From Betaproteobacteria bacterium (GTDB lineage: Bacteria; Pseudomonadota; Gammaproteobacteria; Burkholderiales; SG8-39): 34,476 nt of DNA. The DNA lies in assembly GCA_947478805.1 (NCBI GenBank), contig CANJXQ010000027.1, forward strand, positions 1-34,476, written 5' to 3'. Position 1 is the first letter of the stretch, and each line of letters starts with the position of its first letter. Shown here in pieces: positions 1 through 7,566 of this stretch. A model generated the notes under the pieces. That model made no database searches. It was not told the origin of the DNA and worked only from the letters and a program-made list of their open reading frames with translations. The position numbers and the translations under genes are program-made.

Positions 1-606
1 GTCGCGCGAATAGTGCACGCAGTAGTAGATGGGGCCGGCGGTGATGGAGCTCATGCCGCCGGCGAAGCCGATTTCGGAGGCGAACTGCGGATGCACCGTG
101 CCGATGCGCTGCTCGATGGGCACCTTTACCGAGTCGACCAGCGTGCGCACGCCCTTCACGCCGTGGTTGACCAGTGGAAACCCGTTTAGCAGCTCCTTGC
201 CGGTGCGCTCGCTTTCCTTGATCTTTTCCTCGGCGGCGGCGAACTGCAGCGTGCGCGTCTGGCTGTCGATCTGCGAGGGAAGAATGTCGCACAGGCCGAC
301 GTCCTGCAGGTGCTGCATGAGTTCGATGTGCCCTTTGAGCGTGGTGACGCCTGCGAGCGGTTGGATCAGCACGTTGCCGGTTTGCTTGGCCCATAAGCGT
401 TTCTTCGGCACGTTCTTCGTGTCGGGCATCTTCTGGTGGTAGGCAACCGCATCGTCGATGTCCACCTCGGCGCCGGTGCGCCACAGGGCGAGCACCTTCT
501 TTCGCTCGGCATCGAAGCGCGCGTCATCCCAGCGCTCGGCCGAGACGGGGCCCAGGGTGGCGTCGCCGATCTTCGCGGCGTTGGAGGGGTTGCTGGTGGC
601 GGCCAT
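1..606 (-). CDS. Glutamate mutase epsilon-subunit-like protein (GlmE/MamB family), 3' part outside window
   Basis: The first 202 residues of a leftward gene that runs off the window edge with no stop. It matches the N-terminus of the catalytic TIM-barrel subunit of adenosylcobalamin-dependent glutamate mutase (glutamate to 3-methylaspartate): IKESERTGKELLNGFP and VNHGVKGVR are family motifs. Compared from memory with Clostridium cochlearium GlmE, the substrate arginines R100 and R149 are kept (R118, R167 here), as are Y177 and Y181 (Y195, Y199). R66 is Leu84, and E171, which contacts the substrate amino group, is Thr189. The ATG at 606 lies 2 bp after the stop of the B12-binding subunit, with an AGGGGA ribosome site. 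Family membership is firm; glutamate as substrate is doubtful. Confidence 0.85.
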   Translation of the reverse strand, partial: MAATSNPSNAAKIGDATLGPVSAERWDDARFDAERKKVLALWRTGAEVDIDDAVAYHQKMPDTKNVPKKRLWAKQTGNVLIQPLAGVTTLKGHIELMQHLQDVGLCDILPSQIDSQTRTLQFAAAEEKIKESERTGKELLNGFPLVNHGVKGVRTLVDSVKVPIEQRIGTVHPQFASEIGFAGGMSSITAGPIYYCVHYSRD

Positions 607-608
607 GG

Positions 609-1082
609 TTATTTCCCCTTCTTCGCGGTCTTTGCGGCGCGTGCGCGCGCAATGTCCGCGGTGAGGTCGTTGATCGGCTCGTCCGGCATGGTGGTGGGCG
701 GGTAGACGCGCGAGAGGCCGAGTTCCTTCTCGAAATGCTGCTTTGTCTCTTCCCAGTCCGGCCGGCGGATGGTGAGCTGCCCGCCGGCATAGATCAGGAT
801 GTCGCCGATGCCCGCCTCCATGCAGGCGCCGCGCAGGCCCGGCAGGTACATCTCGGCGTGGCCGTTGAGCGAGGACACGAACAGTGCGTCGGCCGCTGTC
901 TCCACTGCGGCGTCGATGAATTCCTTTTGTGAGGCCAGCGGCCCCAGCGACACCACGTTGAAGCCGTTCTGCCGCAGGGCGTATTCCATCAGGCGGATGC
1001 CGATGACGTGGACGTCGTCGCCGATGGCACCGGTGACGACGGTGCCCTTGTGTGTGGGTTCGGAGTTTGTGGCTGCAGTCAT
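609..1082 (-). CDS. B12-binding subunit of a glutamate-mutase-type enzyme (GlmS/MamA family)
   Basis: A 157-residue Rossmann-like cobalamin-binding protein, close to the size of GlmS (137 residues). The B12 signature D-x-H-x-x-G is present as D23-V-H25-V-I-G28, followed by the expected SSL and GG segments (FVSSLNGH, IYAGGQLT) and the late RVYPPTTMP stretch typical of glutamate mutase sigma. The His should displace the lower axial ligand of adenosylcobalamin. The chosen ATG at 1082 has TGGAGA 8 bp upstream; longer in-frame starts add residues with no family similarity. It sits 17 bp downstream of the AtuA gene and 2 bp before the GlmE-like gene, as expected for co-translated partners of one enzyme. 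Confidence 0.9.
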   Translation of the reverse strand: MTAATNSEPTHKGTVVTGAIGDDVHVIGIRLMEYALRQNGFNVVSLGPLASQKEFIDAAVETAADALFVSSLNGHAEMYLPGLRGACMEAGIGDILIYAGGQLTIRRPDWEETKQHFEKELGLSRVYPPTTMPDEPINDLTADIARARAAKTAKKGK

Positions 1083-1099
1083 GGCGGATTCTCCAGGTT

Positions 1100-2458
1100 C
1101 TATCCCACGTTGCGCATTTCGATCGGAAAGAGTTCGCACGGGTCGTCCACCGGCAACAGGTGGTAGACGTTGAATTCATACACCGCGCCTGCCGGCATCA
1201 CATCAGGCGAGAACGGGTGCGCGACGTTGCCGCTGGTGCACAGGATACCGGGGTATCGGAGGTGCAGGAAGAACTGCTTGGCCACGCCGCACACGGTCTT
1301 GGCGATGGATTCGGTCTTGCCGACCACGTCGATCAGCACGAAGATTTCGTGCGATGCCACCAGCGTGGGATCAGGCTCCACGGGGCCGAGCACGGCGTTC
1401 TTGCCGTAATTGCGGAAGATGAGCGAGTAGTCCTTCGGGTCGATGGAGTCCTTGAAGGTGCGCTCGATGACCTTGCGCGTTTCGGCCTGCACCGTTTCGA
1501 GTTCGGCGATCATGCGCGGGTCGCGGATGCCGCACATGGCGACGAAACGGTAGCCGGTGAGGCGCGCGCCTTCCATCTTCACATGGTAGGGCGTCGGGCT
1601 CCATACCGAGCCCGTTACGCGCACGCGCCGATCGTCGACCTGCTCGTACTTCGAGGCCCGCAGGTCGATGGTGCCGCCGGGCTCATCGAGCAGGAAGGGG
1701 TCGGACTGCTCGTAGAGCGAATGCGCCGCCACCGACACCGGCGTGCATCGCTGCTTGGGGTCCATGGATTCCACCGTGAAGTAACCGTCGCCGATCACGC
1801 CCATGGCGGCGTCGCGCCCGCCCGGGTCGGCGCAGGAGGACGCGCATTCGATGAGCTTGGCCATGTGCATGGTGAGGCCGGCGTCGTAGCCGCGCATGCG
1901 CGGAATGGCGGCGAACATGCTGGTGTCGCAGGAGCGGCCGGCGACGATAACCTCCGCGCCCATGTCGATGGCGCGCTGGAAGGGCTCCACACCCATCTGC
2001 GCCACCACGCCGGTGGCGCGGGCGAGTTCTTCGCGCGTCAGTGCCGGCACTACGCCGCAGGGCTTGACGCGGTCCATGCGTCGCTCGATGAGCTCCTTGG
2101 GAATATCGGAGGCGATCACGGCCATGCGGAACTTCAGGCCGCGCTCCTTGGCGACGCTCTCCACCACTTCCAGCACGGCATCCAGTTGCGAGCGGCGCCC
2201 CGCGGTGCCGGCCGAACCCATCAACAGGGGCGCGCCGGTGGACTTGTGCGCTTCGAGCACCATGCGGATGTCGCGCCGCAGCGCTTCGCCACCCACCACC
2301 ATGTTGCCGGAGCCGAGGCAGTACGGGCCGGGGTCGATCGAGCCGAGGTCGGCGCCGATCACGTGCGGGCCGGCGGCAACGCCGCGCTTGAAGGCATCTT
2401 CGGGAATGCCGTAGCCAAGCTGCCCGGAGGCGGCAAATATCTTGAGTTCGGGTTTCAT
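1100..2458 (-). CDS. AtuA family protein (DUF1446, acyclic terpene utilisation-type)
   Basis: A 452-residue cytosolic protein. The N-terminus (IFAASGQLGYGIPEDAF), the segment DLGSIDPGPYCLGSG near residue 40 and the central VIVAGRSCDTSMFAA match the AtuA/DUF1446 family. The family is named from the Pseudomonas acyclic terpene (citronellol/geraniol) gene cluster, but its biochemical role is unsettled. The last ~100 residues form a separate domain, probably the AtuA ferredoxin-fold region. ATG at 2458 is preceded by AAGGTG; an in-frame GTG at 2476 would add six residues. No terpene-pathway partner (geranyl-CoA carboxylase and so on) is nearby. The gene lies between hydantoinase genes and a B12 mutase pair, so it may act on an acyl or amide intermediate of that pathway; this is inference. 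Confidence 0.8.
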   Translation of the reverse strand: MKPELKIFAASGQLGYGIPEDAFKRGVAAGPHVIGADLGSIDPGPYCLGSGNMVVGGEALRRDIRMVLEAHKSTGAPLLMGSAGTAGRRSQLDAVLEVVESVAKERGLKFRMAVIASDIPKELIERRMDRVKPCGVVPALTREELARATGVVAQMGVEPFQRAIDMGAEVIVAGRSCDTSMFAAIPRMRGYDAGLTMHMAKLIECASSCADPGGRDAAMGVIGDGYFTVESMDPKQRCTPVSVAAHSLYEQSDPFLLDEPGGTIDLRASKYEQVDDRRVRVTGSVWSPTPYHVKMEGARLTGYRFVAMCGIRDPRMIAELETVQAETRKVIERTFKDSIDPKDYSLIFRNYGKNAVLGPVEPDPTLVASHEIFVLIDVVGKTESIAKTVCGVAKQFFLHLRYPGILCTSGNVAHPFSPDVMPAGAVYEFNVYHLLPVDDPCELFPIEMRNVG

Positions 2459-2532
2459 GGTTGGCACCTTGGGCACATTGGGTACGCAGTTCTCATGTGG
2501 GGGAATGGGCTTTGCTCAGGACAGCTATGTGA

Positions 2533-4632
2533 TCAGGGCAGGTGCACGATCAAATTCAGGCTGGAATCGACCTCGATGCGCGATCCGGGCCCGACCACCA
2601 CGGTGGACTCGCGCTCCTCGAACACCGCCGGGCCCTCCAGCACGCCGCCTGGCGCGAGCTTGTATCGATCGTACACCGGCGCATCGATGAAGGCGCGCTC
2701 GTGGTGGAAGTACACTTTTCGCATGCCCTTCTTCGCCGAGTCGGGGGCCACGGCATCGCCGCGGAAATCCAATGTGAGTTCAGGCCGCCTCCCGGTGGCG
2801 CGAAGCCGCCACGACAGGCCTTCGATGGGCAGTCCTTCGGGCGCGCGCTCGAAGAGCTGCTTGTACACGCCGATGAAGGCATCGCGGATCTCGCCCATAC
2901 GGTTGGCATCCAGATGCCCCGCGGGGAGCGATGCCTCGATCTCGTAGCCCTGTCCGGAGAAGCGCATGTCGGCGGTGCGCTGGAAGTCGATTTCGTCGGT
3001 CTTGACGCCCAGCGCATTCAGCGATTCGATGGCGCGCGCTTCCATGTCGGCATACAGGCCCTGCAGGCGCGCCCAGTCGAGTTTCTCGATCGGCGCGACG
3101 TAGCTGCGCACCTGCTCCACGGTGAGCGGCGCAACGAGAAACCCGAGGGCCGAGGCGGTGCCCGCGGCATAGGGGCAGATGAGTTTCTTCAGGCCGAGGA
3201 TCTGTGCCAGGCGGTAGGCATGCACGGGGCCCGCACCGCCGAATGCCAGCATGGCATAGCGGCGGATGTCGCGACCGCTTTCGGCAACGTAGAGTCGCGT
3301 TGCGGTCGCCATGTTCTCGTTGACGATCTCCTGGATGCCGGCGGCGGCTTCGGTGAGGCCGATGCCCAGGGGCTCGGCGATGTGCTTGTGGATGGCGCGC
3401 TCGGCCGCACTGCGGTCGAGCTTCATGCTGCCCCCGAGGAAGAAACCCGGGTCGAGGTAACCGAGCGCGATGTCGGCATCGGTCACGGTCGGGTGGTCGC
3501 CGCCAAGCCCGTAGCAGGCGGGGCCTGGCGAGGAACCGGAACTCTCCGGCCCCACCTTCAGCAGGCCCATGGCGTCCACGCGCGCGATGGAGCCGCCGCC
3601 CGCACCGATCTCGATCATGTCGATGACCGGAACGCGCAAGGGGATCCCCGAACCTTTCTTGAAGCGGTGCACGCGCGCCGCCTCGAAGTTGTGCGTGCGC
3701 GTCGGGCTGCCGCCGTTGATGAGGCACATCTTGGCCGTGGTGCCGCCCATGTCGAAGGAGATCATGTCGCTGACGCCTTCGCCGTTGCCACCACCGGCAT
3801 TTTTCCCGTAAAAGCAGGCGGCGATTGCGCCACCGGCGGGGCCCGACTCAATGAGTTGCACGGGGGCGGCGACTGACTCGGCCACCGAGGCGAGCCCGCC
3901 GCCGGAGAGCATCAGGTACAAGGGGCCATTCACCTTGCGCTCGACCAACTGCCGCTCCATTTCGCGCAGGTAGCGGCTGACCAGCGGCTGCACGTAGGCG
4001 TTCACGATGGCGGTCGTGGTGCGCTCGAATTCGCGGATCTCGGGCACCAGCGTGGAGGAGAGCGTCACTTCGGCCTCGGGGAACAGGCGCTTGAGCCCCT
4101 CGCCCACGGCGATCTCGTGCGCCGGGTTCACGTAGGAATGCAGCATGCTGACGGCCACCGCGCCGATGCCGTCGCGGCGCATCACCTCCACCAAGGACGG
4201 CAGGCGCTCGAGGTCGAGCGGCCGCAGCTCGCGCCCGTCGTAGGCGAGGCGCCCGGGGATCTCCAGCCGCAGGTGTCGCGGCACCAGGGGCGTGACGCGC
4301 TCGATGCCCAGGTCGTAGATGTCGTAGCGAAGCTCGGTGCCGATTTCGATGACGTCGCGCGCCCCTTCGGTGGTGATGAGGGCGGTGGGCGCTCCCTTGC
4401 GCTCGATCACGGTGTTGGTGACGAGGGTGGTGCCGTGCACGACACCCGCCACGTCGGGCGCGGTGATGCCGGCGGCAGCGACGAGTTCGTCGAAGCCCTT
4501 CATCACGGCATCGAGGTAATCTCCGTGTGTGGTGAGTCGCTTGCCCAGATGAATTCGGCCTTCCTTCGAATCCACCAACACGAAATCGGTGAAGGTGCCG
4601 CCGATATCGATGCCGATGCGATAGCGGCTCAT
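2533..4632 (-). CDS. hyuA: Hydantoinase/5-oxoprolinase subunit A (HyuA-type, ATP-dependent)
   Basis: A 699-residue subunit of the ATP-dependent cyclic amide hydrolase family (N-methylhydantoinase A, 5-oxoprolinase, acetone-carboxylase-like). ATP-binding ASKHA-fold motifs are visible: the phosphate-1 loop GIDIGGTFTDFVLVD at residues 6-20, HGTTLVTNTVIERKG near 80, the phosphate-2 loop SFDMGGTTAKM, and the family motifs ESGPAGGA, IEIGAGGGSI and AFGGAGPVHAY. Length is normal. The ATG at 4632 overlaps the stop of the B-subunit gene (ATGA), so the two are translationally coupled. An open frame extends upstream of 4632 but only as a shadow of the B gene. Known members open lactam or hydantoin rings, or carboxylate ketones; which of these applies here is not visible. 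Confidence 0.92.
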   Translation of the reverse strand: MSRYRIGIDIGGTFTDFVLVDSKEGRIHLGKRLTTHGDYLDAVMKGFDELVAAAGITAPDVAGVVHGTTLVTNTVIERKGAPTALITTEGARDVIEIGTELRYDIYDLGIERVTPLVPRHLRLEIPGRLAYDGRELRPLDLERLPSLVEVMRRDGIGAVAVSMLHSYVNPAHEIAVGEGLKRLFPEAEVTLSSTLVPEIREFERTTTAIVNAYVQPLVSRYLREMERQLVERKVNGPLYLMLSGGGLASVAESVAAPVQLIESGPAGGAIAACFYGKNAGGGNGEGVSDMISFDMGGTTAKMCLINGGSPTRTHNFEAARVHRFKKGSGIPLRVPVIDMIEIGAGGGSIARVDAMGLLKVGPESSGSSPGPACYGLGGDHPTVTDADIALGYLDPGFFLGGSMKLDRSAAERAIHKHIAEPLGIGLTEAAAGIQEIVNENMATATRLYVAESGRDIRRYAMLAFGGAGPVHAYRLAQILGLKKLICPYAAGTASALGFLVAPLTVEQVRSYVAPIEKLDWARLQGLYADMEARAIESLNALGVKTDEIDFQRTADMRFSGQGYEIEASLPAGHLDANRMGEIRDAFIGVYKQLFERAPEGLPIEGLSWRLRATGRRPELTLDFRGDAVAPDSAKKGMRKVYFHHERAFIDAPVYDRYKLAPGGVLEGPAVFEERESTVVVGPGSRIEVDSSLNLIVHLP

Positions 4633-6329
4633 CGCTTGCCTCCGCTTGGCTTCGCGCCGGTGGCGGCCTTGGCGTCGCCTTTCAGGCCATAGATGTCGCG
4701 CGCCGCAGTCTCGGAAATGATGCCGGCGCGAAGGTCCGCCTTGACGCGCGCCCGCTCGCGCTCCGCGGGCTTGCCGTAGCCGCCGCCGCCTGCGTAGTCG
4801 ATGGTGAGACGGTCCCCCTTGTGCATGAGAAATTTGCCCTTGCTGGGCACGGGGCCCGTCTCGTTGAGCCGCAGCCGCGAGGCCCCGCCGGGCAGCCCGC
4901 CGTGCACGCCCATGGGGGGGTAGTCCACGCGATCGAACATGGTGGACACGTCGAGCGCCGACTCGCTCACCGACTCGACGACGATATGCTGGCCGAGTCC
5001 GCCGCGAAACTTGCCCGGGCCGCCGCTGTCCTGCTTGAGTTCGCGCTCCCAGAACACCAGCGGTGAGACGCTTTCCATGATTTCGACCGAGCCGCCGCCC
5101 GCATTGGTGGGAAATCCGGTGGCCGACAGGCCGTCCACGTGCGCGCGCGCGCCCATGCCACCGTTGGGAAACAGCACCTGCGCGAAGTTGCCGCCGTGGG
5201 CGTTGATGCCGCGCAGGGCCACGCGCAGGCCGGGGCAGGAGCCCGAGTCGGCGATGACGCGCTCGGGGAGCGCGTCGGCCAGCGCCAGCAGCACGGCGGA
5301 GGACACGAAGTGCCCGGTCATGGCGCGCGCCGTCACCGGGGCAGGGAAGCGCGCGTTGAGGATGCTGCCTTCGGGGACGACGATGCGAAACGGCTTGTAG
5401 GAGCCTTCGTTCTTTCGCGTCTGCGGGTCGAGCAGGCACTTCAGCGTGTAGCAGGTGAAGGCGTAGGTGTAGTTGTAAACGGAGTTGATGCCGCGGCGGA
5501 TCTGCGGCGAGGTGCCGGCAAAATCCACGGTGAGGCCATTGCCTTTGACGATGATGTTGGTGTGGATGTCGGTGGGGACGTCGTAGCCGTCGGAGCGAAC
5601 GATGCTCTTGTATTCACCGTCAGGAAGCAGCGCGATGGCCTGGCGCATGGCGGCCTCGGCACGCACCTGGATTGCCTGTCCGATGGTGTTCAGTTCCGTG
5701 ATGCCCTGCTCGTCGAGGAAGTCGCGCACGCGCTGCGCGCACACGTGTCCGGCGGCCACCTGCGCGTGCAGGTCGCCCAGCACTGACTCGGACACGCGCA
5801 CGTTGTTGCGGATGATCTCGATCAGCAGTTCGTTGACGGCGCCTTCGTTGTAGAGCTTGCAGATCGGGATGCGCAGCCCTTCCTCATAGATTTCCGTAGC
5901 GTCTGCGGCGTAGCCGCCACCGCCAATGTCGGCTTTGTGCGCGGTGTTGCCGGTGAACGCCACCAGCCTGCCCTTGTGGAAGATCGGGGTGATGACGGTG
6001 GTGTCGGGCAGGTGGCCGGTGTTGATCCAAGGGTCGTTGGTGAGACCGATGTCGCCGGGCTTCCATGTTTGGGGCGGATAGCGCTCGAGCACGCGGCGCA
6101 TCACCAGGCTCATCACGCCGGCAAAACTCGGCACACCCACGGTGTTCTCGGCCAGCGTCGTGCCATCGGGGCCGAGCAGCACGCAGGCGAAGTCGTTGGA
6201 TTCACGCACCGTGGTCGAGAACGAGGTGCGCTGCAGCGCACCGGCCGACTCATCGACGATGGAGACGAGGCGGCCCCACAGGATCTCCAGCGAAATGGGG
6301 TCCATGGCCACGTTGGCGGCGTCCGTCAT
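4629..6329 (-). CDS. hyuB: Hydantoinase/5-oxoprolinase subunit B (HyuB-type)
   Basis: A 566-residue partner subunit and first gene of the leftward operon. The N-terminus (DPISLEILWGRLVSIVDE) and the metal-site region NDPWINTGHLPD near residue 106, followed by HKADIGGGGY, are diagnostic of hydantoinase B/oxoprolinase. The C-terminal part has the NAGGGS and GGPGKFRGGLGQ segments of the family. ATG at 6329 follows a strong GGAGGG ribosome site at 8 bp. The final residues (ATGAKPSGGKR) are a basic, low-complexity tail. It overlaps hyuA by 4 bp. With subunit A it should hydrolyse a cyclic amide using ATP; if that amide were 5-oxoproline the product would be glutamate. Confidence 0.92.
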   Translation of the reverse strand: MTDAANVAMDPISLEILWGRLVSIVDESAGALQRTSFSTTVRESNDFACVLLGPDGTTLAENTVGVPSFAGVMSLVMRRVLERYPPQTWKPGDIGLTNDPWINTGHLPDTTVITPIFHKGRLVAFTGNTAHKADIGGGGYAADATEIYEEGLRIPICKLYNEGAVNELLIEIIRNNVRVSESVLGDLHAQVAAGHVCAQRVRDFLDEQGITELNTIGQAIQVRAEAAMRQAIALLPDGEYKSIVRSDGYDVPTDIHTNIIVKGNGLTVDFAGTSPQIRRGINSVYNYTYAFTCYTLKCLLDPQTRKNEGSYKPFRIVVPEGSILNARFPAPVTARAMTGHFVSSAVLLALADALPERVIADSGSCPGLRVALRGINAHGGNFAQVLFPNGGMGARAHVDGLSATGFPTNAGGGSVEIMESVSPLVFWERELKQDSGGPGKFRGGLGQHIVVESVSESALDVSTMFDRVDYPPMGVHGGLPGGASRLRLNETGPVPSKGKFLMHKGDRLTIDYAGGGGYGKPAERERARVKADLRAGIISETAARDIYGLKGDAKAATGAKPSGGKR

Positions 6330-6527
6330 TCAGTGTTCCCTCCAGAACGCCCGGCGGGCAAGGCGCGCGGGCAAGTGCAGTCGGACAAGTATAGCCTGCG
6401 CACTGTGGCGAACCGTGTTGCGGTGCGGTGCACACACGCTATGGCGGCTATGGGCTTGCTGCTATGCTCGATGCATTCGCGTTGCGAACGCGTGCGCGAT
6501 ATTGCGAACCATGATGGAGGAGATCGC
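6330..6527. promoter_or_regulatory. Divergent promoter region with TTGCGAAC repeats
   Basis: This 198-bp gap must drive both the hydantoinase/mutase operon (left) and the Bug-family gene (right). TTGCGAAC occurs at 6482-6489 and again at 6502-6509, exactly 20 bp (about two helical turns) apart. The first copy is part of the inverted repeat TTCGC-GTT-GCGAA (6476-6488). The spacing fits a dimeric regulator binding one DNA face. No regulator gene adjoins it. Promoter hexamers could not be fixed with confidence. Confidence 0.35.
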
Positions 6528-7520
6528 ATGAATGCCCGTTCAAGCAGGCTGTTGGCTTCGTTCCTGAATGCAATATGGGTGTGGGGCTGCCTGGCGTCGC
6601 ATGCGATTGCCGCGGAGCCGCCGTTTCCCAACAAGGCCGTCCATGTCGTTGTTCCCACCGGGACCGGCGGCAATCTCGACATCACCGCGCGTGTGTTCGC
6701 CCAGCAGATGGGCGACATCCTCGGGCAGGCCTTCGTGGTGGACAACCGGCCCGGCGGCAATTCGCTGATCGGCACGCGCATCGTGCAGAAATCGCCGCCC
6801 GATGGCTATGCATTGCTGGCCATATCCAATACTTTCGCCATTTCTCCCAGCGTCATCCGCGACCCTGGTTACGACCCCGTGCGCGACTTCATCGGCATCG
6901 GGCTGATGAATTCGGTGTCGCTGATGGCGGTCACGGCCTCGACATTGCCGTATCGCAACCTGCAGGACCTCATCGCCGCGGTGAAGAAGACGCCGGGCGG
7001 GCTGCCCTATGCATCGGGCGGCACGGGTACGACCACGCACCTGGCCGCCGCCATCTTCCTGCAGCAGGCCGGGCTCAGCATGGTGCATGTGCCCTACAAG
7101 GGCAACGGGCCGGCATTGCCCGATGTATTGAGCGGACGCGTGCATGTGATCTTCGATCCCCTCAATACCTCCGCCGCCTACATCACCGACGGGCGCTTCC
7201 GGGCATTGGGATACACGGCGCCCAGGCGCGCCACGCAGTTTCCCAATGTGCCCACCATTGCAGAGCAGGGCTTTCCCGGCTACGAGTTCTCCATCTACAC
7301 CGGCCTGGTCGCGCCCGCGGGAACGCCGCCGGAGGTGATCGCCCGGTTGCACGCGGCGATGGGCAGGATCAAGGCCTCGACCGAATTGCGTGAGCGCTTT
7401 GCGAGGGAAGGCACGGAACTGGCGGCCGATCAGCCGGTGGCGCAATTCAATGAGTTTCTCAAGCGCGAAGCCGAGCGTTACACCGCAGTGGTCAAGGCCG
7501 CGAATATTCCGGTGGAATGA
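6528..7520 (+). CDS. Bug/TctC-family tripartite tricarboxylate transporter substrate-binding protein
   Basis: A 330-residue periplasmic binding protein. Residues 1-29 form a signal peptide (basic start, hydrophobic core, cleavage near SHAIAAE). The mature protein begins FPNKAVHVVVPTGTGG, the usual Bug start, and carries VVDNRPGGNSLIG and HVPYKGNGPALPDVLSG, family motifs around the ligand pocket. ATG at 6528 has GGAGGAG (6516-6522) 5 bp upstream; the open frame extends far upstream but without similarity. Such proteins bind carboxylates or amides and often have no dedicated membrane partner beside them; none is visible here. Divergence from the hydantoinase/mutase operon suggests it delivers that pathway's substrate. 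Confidence 0.93.
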   Translation: MNARSSRLLASFLNAIWVWGCLASHAIAAEPPFPNKAVHVVVPTGTGGNLDITARVFAQQMGDILGQAFVVDNRPGGNSLIGTRIVQKSPPDGYALLAISNTFAISPSVIRDPGYDPVRDFIGIGLMNSVSLMAVTASTLPYRNLQDLIAAVKKTPGGLPYASGGTGTTTHLAAAIFLQQAGLSMVHVPYKGNGPALPDVLSGRVHVIFDPLNTSAAYITDGRFRALGYTAPRRATQFPNVPTIAEQGFPGYEFSIYTGLVAPAGTPPEVIARLHAAMGRIKASTELRERFAREGTELAADQPVAQFNEFLKREAERYTAVVKAANIPVE

Positions 7521-7566
7521 TGGACATGCAATCCAAGTGGGCTTCAACAATCAGTAAGGAGCGACC

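Noticed and set aside
1052-2947. 631-codon rightward frame across the AtuA gene
   Set aside because: It is a shadow of real leftward genes; His/Arg-rich translation without family similarity.
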